Below are positions 6,877 to 15,121 of a stretch of 64,000 nucleotides of DNA, piece by piece. Source of the stretch: JAITMY01 sp031553765 (GTDB lineage Bacteria; Bacteroidota; Bacteroidia; Bacteroidales; UBA932); NCBI GenBank assembly GCA_031553765.1, contig JAVBKY010000004.1, positions 248,001 through 312,000 on the forward strand, in the 5' to 3' direction. Made by a program: the position numbers and the translations under genes. The notes below the pieces were generated by a model. That model saw nothing but the letters and a program-made list of their open reading frames with translations, was not told the origin of the DNA and did not search any database. Position 1 is the first letter of the stretch. Each line of letters starts with the position of its first letter.

Positions 6877-8511
6877 TTATTGTGTTAAAGGATTCCAGCC
6901 ATCATTACCTCCTAAAACGCTTTCAAGGGCATAACCCTTTGCCTGCTTATCAGTAAGTACGTGCGACCATGGTACACGTTGTTTAGCATCAGCACCCGCG
7001 CCAAAATTTTTGTACTCTGCGTAAAACACTGTTTTTTCAGCATCCTTTTTGCTCCAGTTGTGCCAACCTACAGGTAAAACATGCACGCCTAAATCGCAAT
7101 TCATAAATACGGTTTGCGCATACGGCCTCCACGGACGCCCCAAGTACACCTTGGTTACTCCGGCATCAGCTGTAAGCTTGCAATTCATAAATACGTAGCC
7201 ATAGGGTAAGCCCTGCGTGGTTGAAGCAGCGGTAATGTAGCTGTCGGCCTTGCTGCGAATCTCGCACTTGCTAAATACTACTGTAGAACTGCCGAAAATG
7301 AAATCGGTAGTTCCCTCAATGTAGCAATTATCGTAGTACTGTCGGCTGGTTTTCCCGTAGGTGTACAACGTATCTTGATTACCCAAAAAGCGGCAATTTT
7401 TAAACACCACCCTGTCACCATTAACAAACACGGCAACGGCCTGCCCTACGGGACCTGCCGAGTTTTCAAACGTAATATTTTCAGCATAAAAATCATGCCC
7501 GTAAACGTAGAACGAGGCTGAACCCGAAGTACCTTTTTCCTGTCCGAAAACATTTTTCTTTTGCGCGTAATCATCATACGTCAGCACTGTTTCCTGGCTT
7601 TCGCCAAAAAATGACACGTTGATTTTACTCTCTGCCAACATCAACTTTTCCTTATACACGCCACTACGAATATAAACCGTAGTTCGGCGCACTTTACTAA
7701 AATCGGGCACAGCATCAATAGCCTCTTGCACGGTGAAAAAGTCACCGCTACCGTCCTTGGCTACCACAAAATCGTAGTAGCACACAAAGGGTGCCAAAGC
7801 TGGAACTTTTGCCCTAATGCTATCTACAGCAAGGCGAGCCACGGCACGCCCACCCATAGCGTTTAGATGTGTATCGTCCTTTTTGCCCTCAGGCAAGGCA
7901 AGGTTAGCGTTAGGCTCCACCCACATGAATAGTTTCTTAGACGGTTCATCACCTAAGCCCTCTACCAAATCATGAGTGGCGGCATTCAAGTCAACACAGA
8001 TTACCTTAAGACTATCGGCTAGTTCGCGCACAGCGCTAATGTAGCGACCATGCGTATCTTCAAGCTTTCCATCAACAAACTTACGTCGCACTATGGAAGT
8101 AAACAACACCGGCGTAGCACCACGCTCACGCGTATCGGCCACGTACTTGGCAAGGTTTTGCTTAAAGGTTGTTTCAGGATTGGTGTAGCGAGTGGTATCA
8201 GGTTTCTCATCGTTGTGTCCGAATTGGATGAACACAAAATCGCCGGGTTTTATTTTATCACACACAGCTTTCCAGCGTCCTTCGTTCATAAAACTTTTGC
8301 TGCTGCGACCATTTTGCGCATGATTATCCACTACTACATCACTTGTAAAAAAGCCGGGAAGCATCATGCCCCAACCGCGCTCCAACGCATTTTTGGCTAT
8401 AGATTTATTTGCCATGGTGGAATCGCCCACCATGAAAATGGTAACGACGTCGCGCTTTTGGGCAAAGCCTAATAAAGCGATAGCTGATAGGAAAAGGAAA
8501 AGTTTTTTCAT
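6877..8511 (-). CDS. rhamnogalacturonan acetylesterase-pectin methylesterase fusion (CE12 + CE8)
   Basis: The 544-residue protein has a short hydrophobic N-terminus (about residues 1-17, signal peptide likely). Residues 20-240 are an SGNH esterase of the CE12 type: nucleophile S31 in GDST, N100 in GHND, and the D212-D-T-H215 pair. Residues 246-544 are a CE8 beta-helix pectinesterase with D380 in QDT, D403 in DFIFG and R459 in GRPW. One chain could thus remove both acetyl and methyl esters from pectin. It is last in the minus-strand pectin block and has its own promoter about 160 bp upstream. All catalytic residues of both domains are present. Confidence 0.95.
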   Translation of the reverse strand: MKKLFLFLSAIALLGFAQKRDVVTIFMVGDSTMANKSIAKNALERGWGMMLPGFFTSDVVVDNHAQNGRSSKSFMNEGRWKAVCDKIKPGDFVFIQFGHNDEKPDTTRYTNPETTFKQNLAKYVADTRERGATPVLFTSIVRRKFVDGKLEDTHGRYISAVRELADSLKVICVDLNAATHDLVEGLGDEPSKKLFMWVEPNANLALPEGKKDDTHLNAMGGRAVARLAVDSIRAKVPALAPFVCYYDFVVAKDGSGDFFTVQEAIDAVPDFSKVRRTTVYIRSGVYKEKLMLAESKINVSFFGESQETVLTYDDYAQKKNVFGQEKGTSGSASFYVYGHDFYAENITFENSAGPVGQAVAVFVNGDRVVFKNCRFLGNQDTLYTYGKTSRQYYDNCYIEGTTDFIFGSSTVVFSKCEIRSKADSYITAASTTQGLPYGYVFMNCKLTADAGVTKVYLGRPWRPYAQTVFMNCDLGVHVLPVGWHNWSKKDAEKTVFYAEYKNFGAGADAKQRVPWSHVLTDKQAKGYALESVLGGNDGWNPLTQ

Positions 8512-8540
8512 ATTATCCTAGATTATAAACAACTGAAATG

Positions 8541-8653
8541 ACGTCATTGCGGGCAACGCGAGGCAACCGAAACTCGACGTAGTCAATCTCAAACTAAAAC
8601 TCGCTTTGCTCGTGATGGAAAGATTGCTTCATCGTACCTCCTCGCAATGACGC
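8541..8653. repeat. GTCATTGCGAG-family repeat in the CE12-CE8 leader
   Basis: ACGTCATTGCGGGCAACGCG at one end and CCTCGCAATGACGCC at the other form a 113-bp imperfect inverted repeat. It sits inside the predicted leader of the CE12-CE8 transcript. Confidence 0.8.
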
Positions 8654-8668
8654 CACAGGCAAGTACTG

Positions 8669-8700
8669 CAAATATAAACACCTACTTCATCGGATTCCAA
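8669..8700 (-). promoter_or_regulatory. promoter of the CE12-CE8 gene
   Basis: The minus strand has TTG (8698-8700), 21 bp, TATATTTG (8669-8676). The -33 part overlaps the 3' end of the upstream CE8 gene. Transcription would carry a leader of about 150 nt containing the 8541-8653 repeat. Confidence 0.6.
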
Positions 8701-9629
8701 CCATCACACCCCTTCATTACATTTTCAATGGTATACTTCTTCACCTCATCGTCCGACAACTGATGCGCCCAAGCAACACGCTGAGAAACGTCGGCACCCG
8801 CACCTGTATTTTTATACTCGGCATAGCGTGATGTGGCTTCGCGCTTTACATCACCCCAATTGTGCCACCCTACGGGCAAAATATGCGAACCGAGGTTACA
8901 ATGCATGAACAACACAGCAGCGTGAGCACGCCACGGGCGACCAAGGTATACTTTTTCAATACCATCAGCGGCAGTGAGAGTACAACGATTGAAGACGTAG
9001 CCAAACTCATGGTCTTCGGGAGTGGAGGCGGCTGTAACGTATGAGTTGCGCTTGCTGCGAATGGTACAATTTTCGAACCACGCGGCAGCGGGGCCAAAAA
9101 TAAAATCGGTAGTACCTTCAATGTAGCAGTTGAGGTATAGCTGGCGACTATCACCATTGCCCGTAAACAGCGTATCCTGATTACCGAGCAAGCGACAATT
9201 TTTGAACACCACCCTATCGCCCTCAACGTGTACCGCAACGGCTTGTCCCAGCTGCGGAGCATTGTTTTCAAACGTAATATTTTCCGCCTTGAAATCGCTT
9301 CCTAAAATCAAAATGGTATAGGTTTTAAACGTTCCCATTTTGTTGATATTGGCATGATCATCCCACGTAATTACGGTTTCGTTCACGTCCTCGCCTATGA
9401 GGGTAATCTGCGTTTTTTGCGCGGAGATAACCAACTTTTCCTTGTACACACCCTTTTTGATAAAGATTTTGGTTTCACCTTCGGGACGATAATCGCGTAC
9501 GGAGTTCACCGCCTCCTGAATGGTGGTAAAGTTACCGCTGCCGTCCTTGGCTACTACAATATCGTAGGACTGCGCTTGCGCAAACAAGGCGCATAGGGAA
9601 AAGACGAGAAGAGAAAGGATTTTTTTCAT
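8682..9629 (-). CDS. secreted pectin methylesterase (CE8)
   Basis: This enzyme hydrolyses galacturonyl methyl esters of pectin, releasing methanol and leaving polygalacturonate for the GH28 enzymes next door. The 315-residue protein has a signal peptide (about 1-19, ending AQAQ) and a right-handed beta-helix. Catalytic residues are visible: Q151-D152 in NQDTL, D175 in TTDFIFG and R231 in GRPWR. It is clearly a paralogue of the CE8 half of the neighbouring fusion, sharing long stretches such as ENITFEN and NCYIEGTTDFIFG. A CCCTAACAGGG hairpin separates it from the upstream GH28 gene. Confidence 0.96.
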   Translation of the reverse strand: MKKILSLLVFSLCALFAQAQSYDIVVAKDGSGNFTTIQEAVNSVRDYRPEGETKIFIKKGVYKEKLVISAQKTQITLIGEDVNETVITWDDHANINKMGTFKTYTILILGSDFKAENITFENNAPQLGQAVAVHVEGDRVVFKNCRLLGNQDTLFTGNGDSRQLYLNCYIEGTTDFIFGPAAAWFENCTIRSKRNSYVTAASTPEDHEFGYVFNRCTLTAADGIEKVYLGRPWRAHAAVLFMHCNLGSHILPVGWHNWGDVKREATSRYAEYKNTGAGADVSQRVAWAHQLSDDEVKKYTIENVMKGCDGWNPMK

Positions 9630-9644
9630 AACGGAAGGAAGTGG

Positions 9645-9677
9645 ACCCTAACAGGGTTTTGAGACCCTGTTAGGGTT
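9645..9677. repeat. CCCTAACAGGG palindromic hairpin
   Basis: ACCCTAACAGGG, a TTTTGAGA loop and CCCTGTTAGGGT form a 12-bp stem between the CE8 and GH28 genes. Confidence 0.88.
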
Positions 9678-9683
9678 GTGTAG

Positions 9684-11084
9684 CTATTTAGGTAAGGTAA
9701 TATTCTTGGCATTTTCCAGCACAGGCGCTGTTGTTTTCTCCGTGATGATTTTTGAGTTTTTGAACTCAATATCTTCAGCATTTTTAATCACAAAACCTTC
9801 CTTGGATTGCACGGTAACGTTGTCGAAGAAAAGTCGGCGGACGGGCTTGTTGGGCAGCCCTGTGATAGATAACGCTACGTCAGCGCCATTGCAATGCACA
9901 TTGCTGATGTAAAAATCGTGCAGGTCGGGAATTTTGTCGGTAGGTAACTCTGCTTCCTCAACACGAGTTGCGCCTGCAGGCACGTTTTGGTAGTAGGTGT
10001 CGAAAAGGAATGCAGCCTCAACAATATTGGCCATGTACACATTTTTGATATACACATTCTTCACATCACCGCCACGACCTCCGTTACTCTTCACGCGCAC
10101 ACCAATGTCGGAACCAACGAAGTTGCAGTCGGTAACGTAAATGTTATTCATATCACCGTTGGTGTTGCTACCAATAACAAAACCACCATGCGCATGGTAC
10201 ACGTTGCAGGCTGCTACCAGCACGTTTTCAAGGTAGGGCTTCGTTTTATCACCGCTTGATTTCATGCAAATACCGTCATCGCCCACGCTCACGTTGCAAT
10301 TGTATACTACCACATTACGACAGGCGCTGATATCAATACCATCGCCATTTTGCGACCACCATTCGTTGTACACATTTACGTTACGCACGGTAACATTTTT
10401 ACAGCCATTGGGGTATAGCACAAACTTGGGGGAGTTGCGCAGCGTTACTCCCTCCACCAGCAGGTTCTCACAACTTTTAAAGTTCACCAAGTTGGGGCGC
10501 GCGTCTTTTTTCGACATTTCTTCGTTAGGCCACCAAATGCTCTCTTTATCGGTTAGCACACCTCCCGACTTAAGCAATTCCTTCCACTGGCGGTCGGTGG
10601 TTTTCATCTTCTTGACGGGGCGCCATACTTCGCCAGAGCCATCAATAATGCCGCTGCCGGTAATGGCAACGTTTTTCAACTTCTCTCCTGAAATGGGAAA
10701 TAAAAGTGTCTTTCCATCGCTGCCAACAAACTGCTTCATATCGCGCGAAAAGAGAATGGTTGCACCGCGTGACACGTGCAGATTCACATTACTTTTAAGT
10801 TCAACAGGCCCTGTATACCACAGACCTGCCGGCACTAATACAGTACCGCCTCCCTTGACTGTGCAATCTGCTATTGCCTTTGCAAAGGTCTCTGTGTTGA
10901 GAAAAAGCCCATCGCCTATCGCACCATAATTAACAATATTGAACGTTTTATTTGGAAAAACCGGAAGCTCCGGCACGTCCATTTTAAAAGGAGCCTCAGC
11001 CAAATACTGCTCTACTGTTTTTTCCTGCGCCGATACGCTTAAGGTAAGTACTGCTGCTGCAACGAAGAGAAAAATCTTTTTCAT
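9684..11084 (-). CDS. polygalacturonase-like glycoside hydrolase GH28
   Basis: The 466-residue protein has a signal peptide (about 1-19, VSAQ) and a GH28 beta-helix. It shows the family motifs in order: N246-G-D248 in NGDGID, D269-D270 in VGDDG, H299-G300 in HAHGG and R330-V-K332. GH28 enzymes hydrolyse alpha-1,4-galacturonan or rhamnogalacturonan with inversion. The insertion around residues 150-200 (WRPVKKM...IWWPNEE) is typical of Bacteroidota exo-acting members, so an exo or oligomer-acting role is likely but not proven. It lies between a second GH28 gene and CE8. Confidence 0.93.
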   Translation of the reverse strand: MKKIFLFVAAAVLTLSVSAQEKTVEQYLAEAPFKMDVPELPVFPNKTFNIVNYGAIGDGLFLNTETFAKAIADCTVKGGGTVLVPAGLWYTGPVELKSNVNLHVSRGATILFSRDMKQFVGSDGKTLLFPISGEKLKNVAITGSGIIDGSGEVWRPVKKMKTTDRQWKELLKSGGVLTDKESIWWPNEEMSKKDARPNLVNFKSCENLLVEGVTLRNSPKFVLYPNGCKNVTVRNVNVYNEWWSQNGDGIDISACRNVVVYNCNVSVGDDGICMKSSGDKTKPYLENVLVAACNVYHAHGGFVIGSNTNGDMNNIYVTDCNFVGSDIGVRVKSNGGRGGDVKNVYIKNVYMANIVEAAFLFDTYYQNVPAGATRVEEAELPTDKIPDLHDFYISNVHCNGADVALSITGLPNKPVRRLFFDNVTVQSKEGFVIKNAEDIEFKNSKIITEKTTAPVLENAKNITLPK

Positions 11085-11228
11085 TGAGGAGTGGTTATTA
11101 AGAGTTTTATATGATCAATCAAGCTTTTGCCCCTGCCCATTCGGTCAGGCAGGTGCTAGGGCATATATATCAATAGAAGTATACAAGCGTTAAGTCACCT
11201 TGCCCGTTAGGGCATAAACATCAATGAG
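11085..11228. other. spacer between the two GH28 genes
   Basis: The spacer holds two related short blocks, TGCCCATTCGGTCAGGCAGG...AGGGCAT and TTGCCCGTTAGGGCAT, that look like degenerate members of the repeat family at 30272. No TAnnTTTG promoter was found for the downstream gene. Confidence 0.45.
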
Positions 11229-12815
11229 TTAATCAGCAACCACCGCTCCCTCAGGCAAGTCACCACTCTTTTCAAGCGGTTTTAGCACGTTAACAAAGTT
11301 ATTGCTTTTCAATATCACCTTTTCGGTTTTTCCCCCGCTCACTCGAGCAAATATATCGGTTGGAGCAATGGGATAATTGTTATACATATAAACATCCTTT
11401 ACGTTGAGCAAATCAACTATGGGCACTTGTGCTACCGGCGCAGACGACTTTACATTGTTCAGCACTAAACCTTCCACCAATTCAGCCTTGAATGGAACGC
11501 CTTTCTTAGCATTCACCTCCACATTATGCAGCTCTATGTTACGAGCGGTGCTCATGCTGAAGCCCATCTCTGCATCCATGTTAATATCGGAGAAGGTGAG
11601 ATTACTTACAGGCATTTCGGCTATGCCTATAATGTTGCACACCTGCTTTACATTCATCCCCGTAACATTGCTTATATGAATATTGCGGAATACGGGCGTA
11701 CGCTCGCTCACCGGCTCTTCCGGTTGATTTTTATCATAAAAAAGATTGAAAACAAACGCCTCTGACTTAATATTGTTCATCACAATGTTACTTACGCGTA
11801 CCCCTTCTACTACACCGCCTCGTCCACGCGATGACTTAAGGCGAATACCACGATCGGTACCGTCGAACACGCAGTTGCTAATGGTAACCTTACGCACACC
11901 GCCGCTCATTTCGCTACCTATTACCACACCACCGTGCCCGTTGAGCATAGTGCAGTTGGTAATGGTAATATTTTCACACGGGCGAGCCCACTTGCGGCCA
12001 TCGGCATCACGCCCTGACTTGATGGTAATACAGTCATCACCCACGCTGATATGGCAATCGGAGATATGCACATTGCTGCATGACGAGGGATTAATACCAT
12101 CGGTATTGGGCGAGGGCGGATTGTTAATCGTCACACCTGTCACGGTTACATTGTCACAAAAAATAGGGTTAATAGTCCAAAAGGGAGAGTTGACAATAGT
12201 TACACCTTCCACGCGAACGTTTTTACACATGAACATTTGGAACAAGGGTGGACGATAAAAGCGTCGCTTCATTGTTTTTGCATAGTAGTCCGAGGTTAGC
12301 AGTCCCTTATTCTGCTCTACCCACATTTTTTGGTACTTATTCAACTCTTTTACGTCACCATGCGTGTTTATTTCTACAATCAGGCGCAACGCTTCAGTCC
12401 ACCATTTTTTTCCGCTACCGTCAATCTTTCCACGGCCTGTGATGGTGATATTTTCCTGCCCGTTGGCGTAAAATAGCGGACAGAAGCTATTCATCACCGT
12501 GCCCTCCCAGCGCATTTGTACAAAAGGAAGGTAGTCGTCGAAGTTATCGCTGAACTTCAACACGGCACCGGCATCAAGATGTAGGGTAATGTTACTTTTT
12601 AGGATAATGGCTCCTGTGAGATATTCTCCTGCCGGAAAATAAATTGTCCCTCCACCGTCACTTTCGGCTTGCTCTATGGCCTTTTTTATAGCTTGTGTAC
12701 ACAAGGTCTTACCATCAGGCTTGGCACCCATTTGTCGAATATTAATCCAGCCTGCCGGAGCGGCAATCATGTGCAAAGGAAGCACGAGTAGTAGAAATAA
12801 AAGAACTTTCTTCAT
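11229..12815 (-). CDS. polygalacturonase-like glycoside hydrolase GH28
   Basis: The 528-residue protein has a signal peptide (MKKVLLFLLLVLPLHMIAA) and a GH28 beta-helix with N237-T-D239, G259-D260-D261, G293-H-G and R325-L-K327. It is a distinct paralogue of the GH28 at 9684, with a longer C-terminal beta-helix extension (about residues 400-528). The frame is open to 12857, but the -7 element of its own promoter is at 12847-12854, so ATG 12815 is the start. It lies downstream of the terminator of fucI and is transcribed separately from it. Confidence 0.92.
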   Translation of the reverse strand: MKKVLLFLLLVLPLHMIAAPAGWINIRQMGAKPDGKTLCTQAIKKAIEQAESDGGGTIYFPAGEYLTGAIILKSNITLHLDAGAVLKFSDNFDDYLPFVQMRWEGTVMNSFCPLFYANGQENITITGRGKIDGSGKKWWTEALRLIVEINTHGDVKELNKYQKMWVEQNKGLLTSDYYAKTMKRRFYRPPLFQMFMCKNVRVEGVTIVNSPFWTINPIFCDNVTVTGVTINNPPSPNTDGINPSSCSNVHISDCHISVGDDCITIKSGRDADGRKWARPCENITITNCTMLNGHGGVVIGSEMSGGVRKVTISNCVFDGTDRGIRLKSSRGRGGVVEGVRVSNIVMNNIKSEAFVFNLFYDKNQPEEPVSERTPVFRNIHISNVTGMNVKQVCNIIGIAEMPVSNLTFSDINMDAEMGFSMSTARNIELHNVEVNAKKGVPFKAELVEGLVLNNVKSSAPVAQVPIVDLLNVKDVYMYNNYPIAPTDIFARVSGGKTEKVILKSNNFVNVLKPLEKSGDLPEGAVVAD

Positions 12816-12846
12816 TAAAAAAACAGTTAATGTTGTGACTATTGTG

Positions 12847-12854
12847 CAAATATA
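12847..12854 (-). promoter_or_regulatory. -7 element of the second GH28 gene
   Basis: The minus strand reads TATATTTG, 31 bp before the chosen ATG. It directly abuts the T tract of the fucI terminator. A TATTGT half-site (12841 region) overlaps the expected start of transcription. Confidence 0.6.
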
Positions 12855-12855
12855 C

Positions 12856-12885
12856 AAAAAAGGCGCACGTGGAAAACGTGCGCCT
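12856..12885 (-). terminator. intrinsic terminator of fucI
   Basis: A perfect 10-bp stem AGGCGCACGT/ACGTGCGCCT with a 5-nt loop is followed on the minus strand by a T run. It lies 58 bp after the fucI stop codon. Confidence 0.88.
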
Positions 12886-12899
12886 GTGTTAAAAACAAG

Positions 12900-12932
12900 A
12901 CCCTAACAGGGTTTCGAGATCCTGTTAGGGTT
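12900..12932. repeat. CCCTAACAGGG palindromic hairpin
   Basis: ACCCTAACAGGG and CCTGTTAGGGT around a TTTCGAGA-type loop, between the fucI stop codon and its terminator. Confidence 0.87.
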
Positions 12933-12942
12933 GAGACTTTGT

Positions 12943-14730
12943 TTACTTATACAACGCGCCGTAGGCTTGGCATGCACGGTAGTCGGAACCTTCTGCATTC
13001 ATGCCGTAAGCAGCCCATGCGCTGGGACGGAATATTTTGCTTTCGTCCACGTTATGCATGCACACAGGTATGCGCAGCATGGAGGCCAGCGTAATGAGGT
13101 CAGCGCCCACGTGACCGTAGCAGAACGAGCCGTGGTTAGCACCCCAGTTATTCATTACTGAGTATACATCGGTGAATGGGCCTTGACCTGTAACGCGTGG
13201 TGCAAACCATGTAGTAGGCCACGTTTTGTCGGTGCGCTTATTGAGCGTGTCGTGTACCTCGGCTGGCAGCTCTACGGTGTAGCCTTCGGCCAGCTGTAGC
13301 ACGGGGCCTAAGCCCTTTACTACGTTTAGGCGAATCATGGTAACCGGCATATCACCCTTGGTAAGGAAGGTTGACGAATAGCCGCCGCCACGGAAGTAGT
13401 CCCTGTCAGCAGGGTGCCATGTGGTTGCCCTAAGGCACTTGTCGGCCTCCTCCTGCGAAATTTCCCAGAAGGGCTTCATGGCAGGCTTTCCATCCTTGCC
13501 TTGCTGACCTGTACCGTCGAGGCTAGCAGCGCCCGAGTTGATAAGGTGAATGATACCGTCCTTGGCATTGCCTTGCAAGCTGTGACCCGTTACACGCTTT
13601 ACGGCATCGGGGCTCCAGAAGGTACGTACGTCGGCGAATACCTGCGCGGTGTTGGTAAGCAACTTTCCGAACAGCATTGAAACACCGTTGAGCGCGTCAT
13701 TTTCGGTAGCTACTACATAGGCTTCGCGAATGCCGTTCCAGTCGAATGATGAGTTAAGCAGCGCTTCGCTGAAGTCGCCGTTAGGGAAGTGGTCAGTCCA
13801 CTGGCGTTGGCCTTGGAAGCCCGACAACAGGGCGTTGTGACCAAGTGCTTCCTCCAAATATCCTGCCTCCTTAAGCTTGGGGTTACCCTGCATAAGGTCG
13901 CGAATAATCATGGTCATTTTTACTACAAATTCCCAATCGGCATCCTTAGCGGCACGATCCTTTTGCTTTTCGGGACGATTGTAGTTGGGGCCTTCGTTGG
14001 GCTTGCACTTTTCTTCAACCCACTTCATGGCCTTTTTAAATTCTTCCTTATCGTAAATGCCCTCCTCCATGCGGCGCACAATTTCGGTCATATCTACCGA
14101 CTCGCTACGCATGCCAAGGTACTCCTGGAAGAAATCGCGGTCAACCACCGAGCCTGCAATACCCATACACACTGAGCCTACGGCCAGGTATGATTTTCCT
14201 CTCATGGTTGCTACCGCAATGGCAGCACGAGCAAAGCGTAGCATCTTTTCCTGCACATCGGCGGGGATGGTGGTATCGGTAGAGTCCTGCACATCGCGAC
14301 CGTAAATGCCGAACGCGGGCAAGCCCATTTGGTTGTGTGCTGCCAACACTGCGGCAAGGTACACCGCACCGGGACGCTCTGTACCGTTGAAGCCCCACAC
14401 GGCCTTTATGGTGTGCGGTTCGGTATCCATAGTTTCGGTACCGTAACACCAGCAAGGGGTAACGGTTATGGTAATGCCTACGCCTTCGCGAACAAATTTT
14501 TCGCGACAAGCGGCAGCCTCGGCTACGCGACCAATGGTGCTGTCGGCAATAACGCATTCTACGGGCGAACCATCGGTATACTTAAGCGTACTGCTCAACA
14601 ATGCTGCTACGTTCTTGGCCATATTCATGGTTTGCACTTCCAGCGATTCGCGCACGCCACCTTGACGTCCATCGATGGTAGGACGAATACCAATTTTAGG
14701 ATTCGCTCCTATTAATCTTCCATTTTTCAT
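12943..14730 (-). CDS. fucI: L-fucose isomerase
   Basis: FucI converts L-fucose to L-fuculose (and D-arabinose to D-ribulose) with Mn2+, the first step of fucose catabolism. The 595-residue protein matches the normal length of about 591. It starts MKNGRLIGANPKIGIRPTIDGRQGG and contains TPCWCYGTETMD, VWGFNGTERPGAVYLAA and the C-terminal NNWGANHGSFCYGHVGADLITLASMLRIP. The frame is open to 14805, but the promoter lies at 14803-14834, so ATG 14730 is used. Fuculokinase and fuculose-phosphate aldolase genes are not in the window. It has its own promoter, terminator and an upstream palindrome. Confidence 0.97.
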   Translation of the reverse strand: MKNGRLIGANPKIGIRPTIDGRQGGVRESLEVQTMNMAKNVAALLSSTLKYTDGSPVECVIADSTIGRVAEAAACREKFVREGVGITITVTPCWCYGTETMDTEPHTIKAVWGFNGTERPGAVYLAAVLAAHNQMGLPAFGIYGRDVQDSTDTTIPADVQEKMLRFARAAIAVATMRGKSYLAVGSVCMGIAGSVVDRDFFQEYLGMRSESVDMTEIVRRMEEGIYDKEEFKKAMKWVEEKCKPNEGPNYNRPEKQKDRAAKDADWEFVVKMTMIIRDLMQGNPKLKEAGYLEEALGHNALLSGFQGQRQWTDHFPNGDFSEALLNSSFDWNGIREAYVVATENDALNGVSMLFGKLLTNTAQVFADVRTFWSPDAVKRVTGHSLQGNAKDGIIHLINSGAASLDGTGQQGKDGKPAMKPFWEISQEEADKCLRATTWHPADRDYFRGGGYSSTFLTKGDMPVTMIRLNVVKGLGPVLQLAEGYTVELPAEVHDTLNKRTDKTWPTTWFAPRVTGQGPFTDVYSVMNNWGANHGSFCYGHVGADLITLASMLRIPVCMHNVDESKIFRPSAWAAYGMNAEGSDYRACQAYGALYK

Positions 14731-14802
14731 TGGTTGAAAATTTATATGTTTGAACAAAAAATCTTGGGTGTTTTTTACTACAAAAACTTTCGGACAGATT
14801 AG

Positions 14803-14834
14803 CAAATGTATTTATTTTATTTTCAAATTGCAAA
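14803..14834 (-). promoter_or_regulatory. promoter of fucI
   Basis: The minus strand has TTTG (14831-14834), 20 bp, TACATTTG (14803-14810), a near-perfect Bacteroidota promoter, with the ATG about 72 bp downstream of the -7 element. Confidence 0.75.
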
Positions 14835-14873
14835 TTTAATACAAAATAACATATACAATGTTGATTTAAAGCG

Positions 14874-14910
14874 TTTTATACTTATTGTTAATTATACAAT
14901 AAGTATAAAA
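14874..14910. promoter_or_regulatory. candidate operator palindrome upstream of fucI
   Basis: A perfect 15-bp inverted repeat with a 7-nt centre; its core, 14881-14903, is CTTATTGT-N7-ACAATAAG. The centre lies 89 bp upstream of the 3' end of the fucI -7 element. The identical core and spacing occur at 19868-19890, and a relaxed copy at 6826-6848. No T run follows on either strand, so it does not look like a terminator. Confidence 0.65.
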
Positions 14911-14965
14911 TATCAGAATTTGCTAAAAACATAGTATTACACTCAAATGTGTGCGGACACGCAAC

Positions 14966-15112
14966 TTCATTGCCATCAGCTTTAGTTGATGGTTTAATAA
15001 TGAGTAAAGAAAAAACGCGCGAAGCAAGTGTTTTCCTTGAATTAACACCTGTGCTCCGCGCGCAATATTTTGTGGCATCCATACTCCGTCAGCTAAAGCT
15101 GACGGCAATGAA
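14966..15112. repeat. REPIN-like element with inverted ends
   Basis: The 147-bp element starts TTCATTGCCATCAGCTTTAG and ends with the near-complement. Each end is itself a small hairpin (CCATCAGC.. and CCGTCAGC..). Inner segments CGCGCGAAGCAAGTGTT and AACACCTGTGCTCCGCGCG also pair, so the whole element can fold into one long hairpin. This is the layout of paired REP sequences mobilised by REP-associated tyrosine transposases; no such transposase gene is in the window. It lies between GH43 and fucI. Confidence 0.75.
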
Positions 15113-15121
15113 AAAGAAAGG

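Noticed and set aside
12816..12857. Upstream extension of the second GH28 frame
   Set aside because: It contains the gene's own -7 element; the signal peptide begins at ATG 12815.
14731..14805. Upstream extension of the fucI frame
   Set aside because: It reaches into the fucI promoter (14803-14834) and the FucI length fits ATG 14730.
14881..14903. Palindrome upstream of fucI as a terminator of GH43
   Set aside because: No T run follows on either strand, and the same palindrome lies at two other promoter regions.
7000..15000. Antisense open frames over the pectin genes (for example 8050-8472 and 10264-10929)
   Set aside because: They are shadows of well supported genes on the other strand, without motifs.
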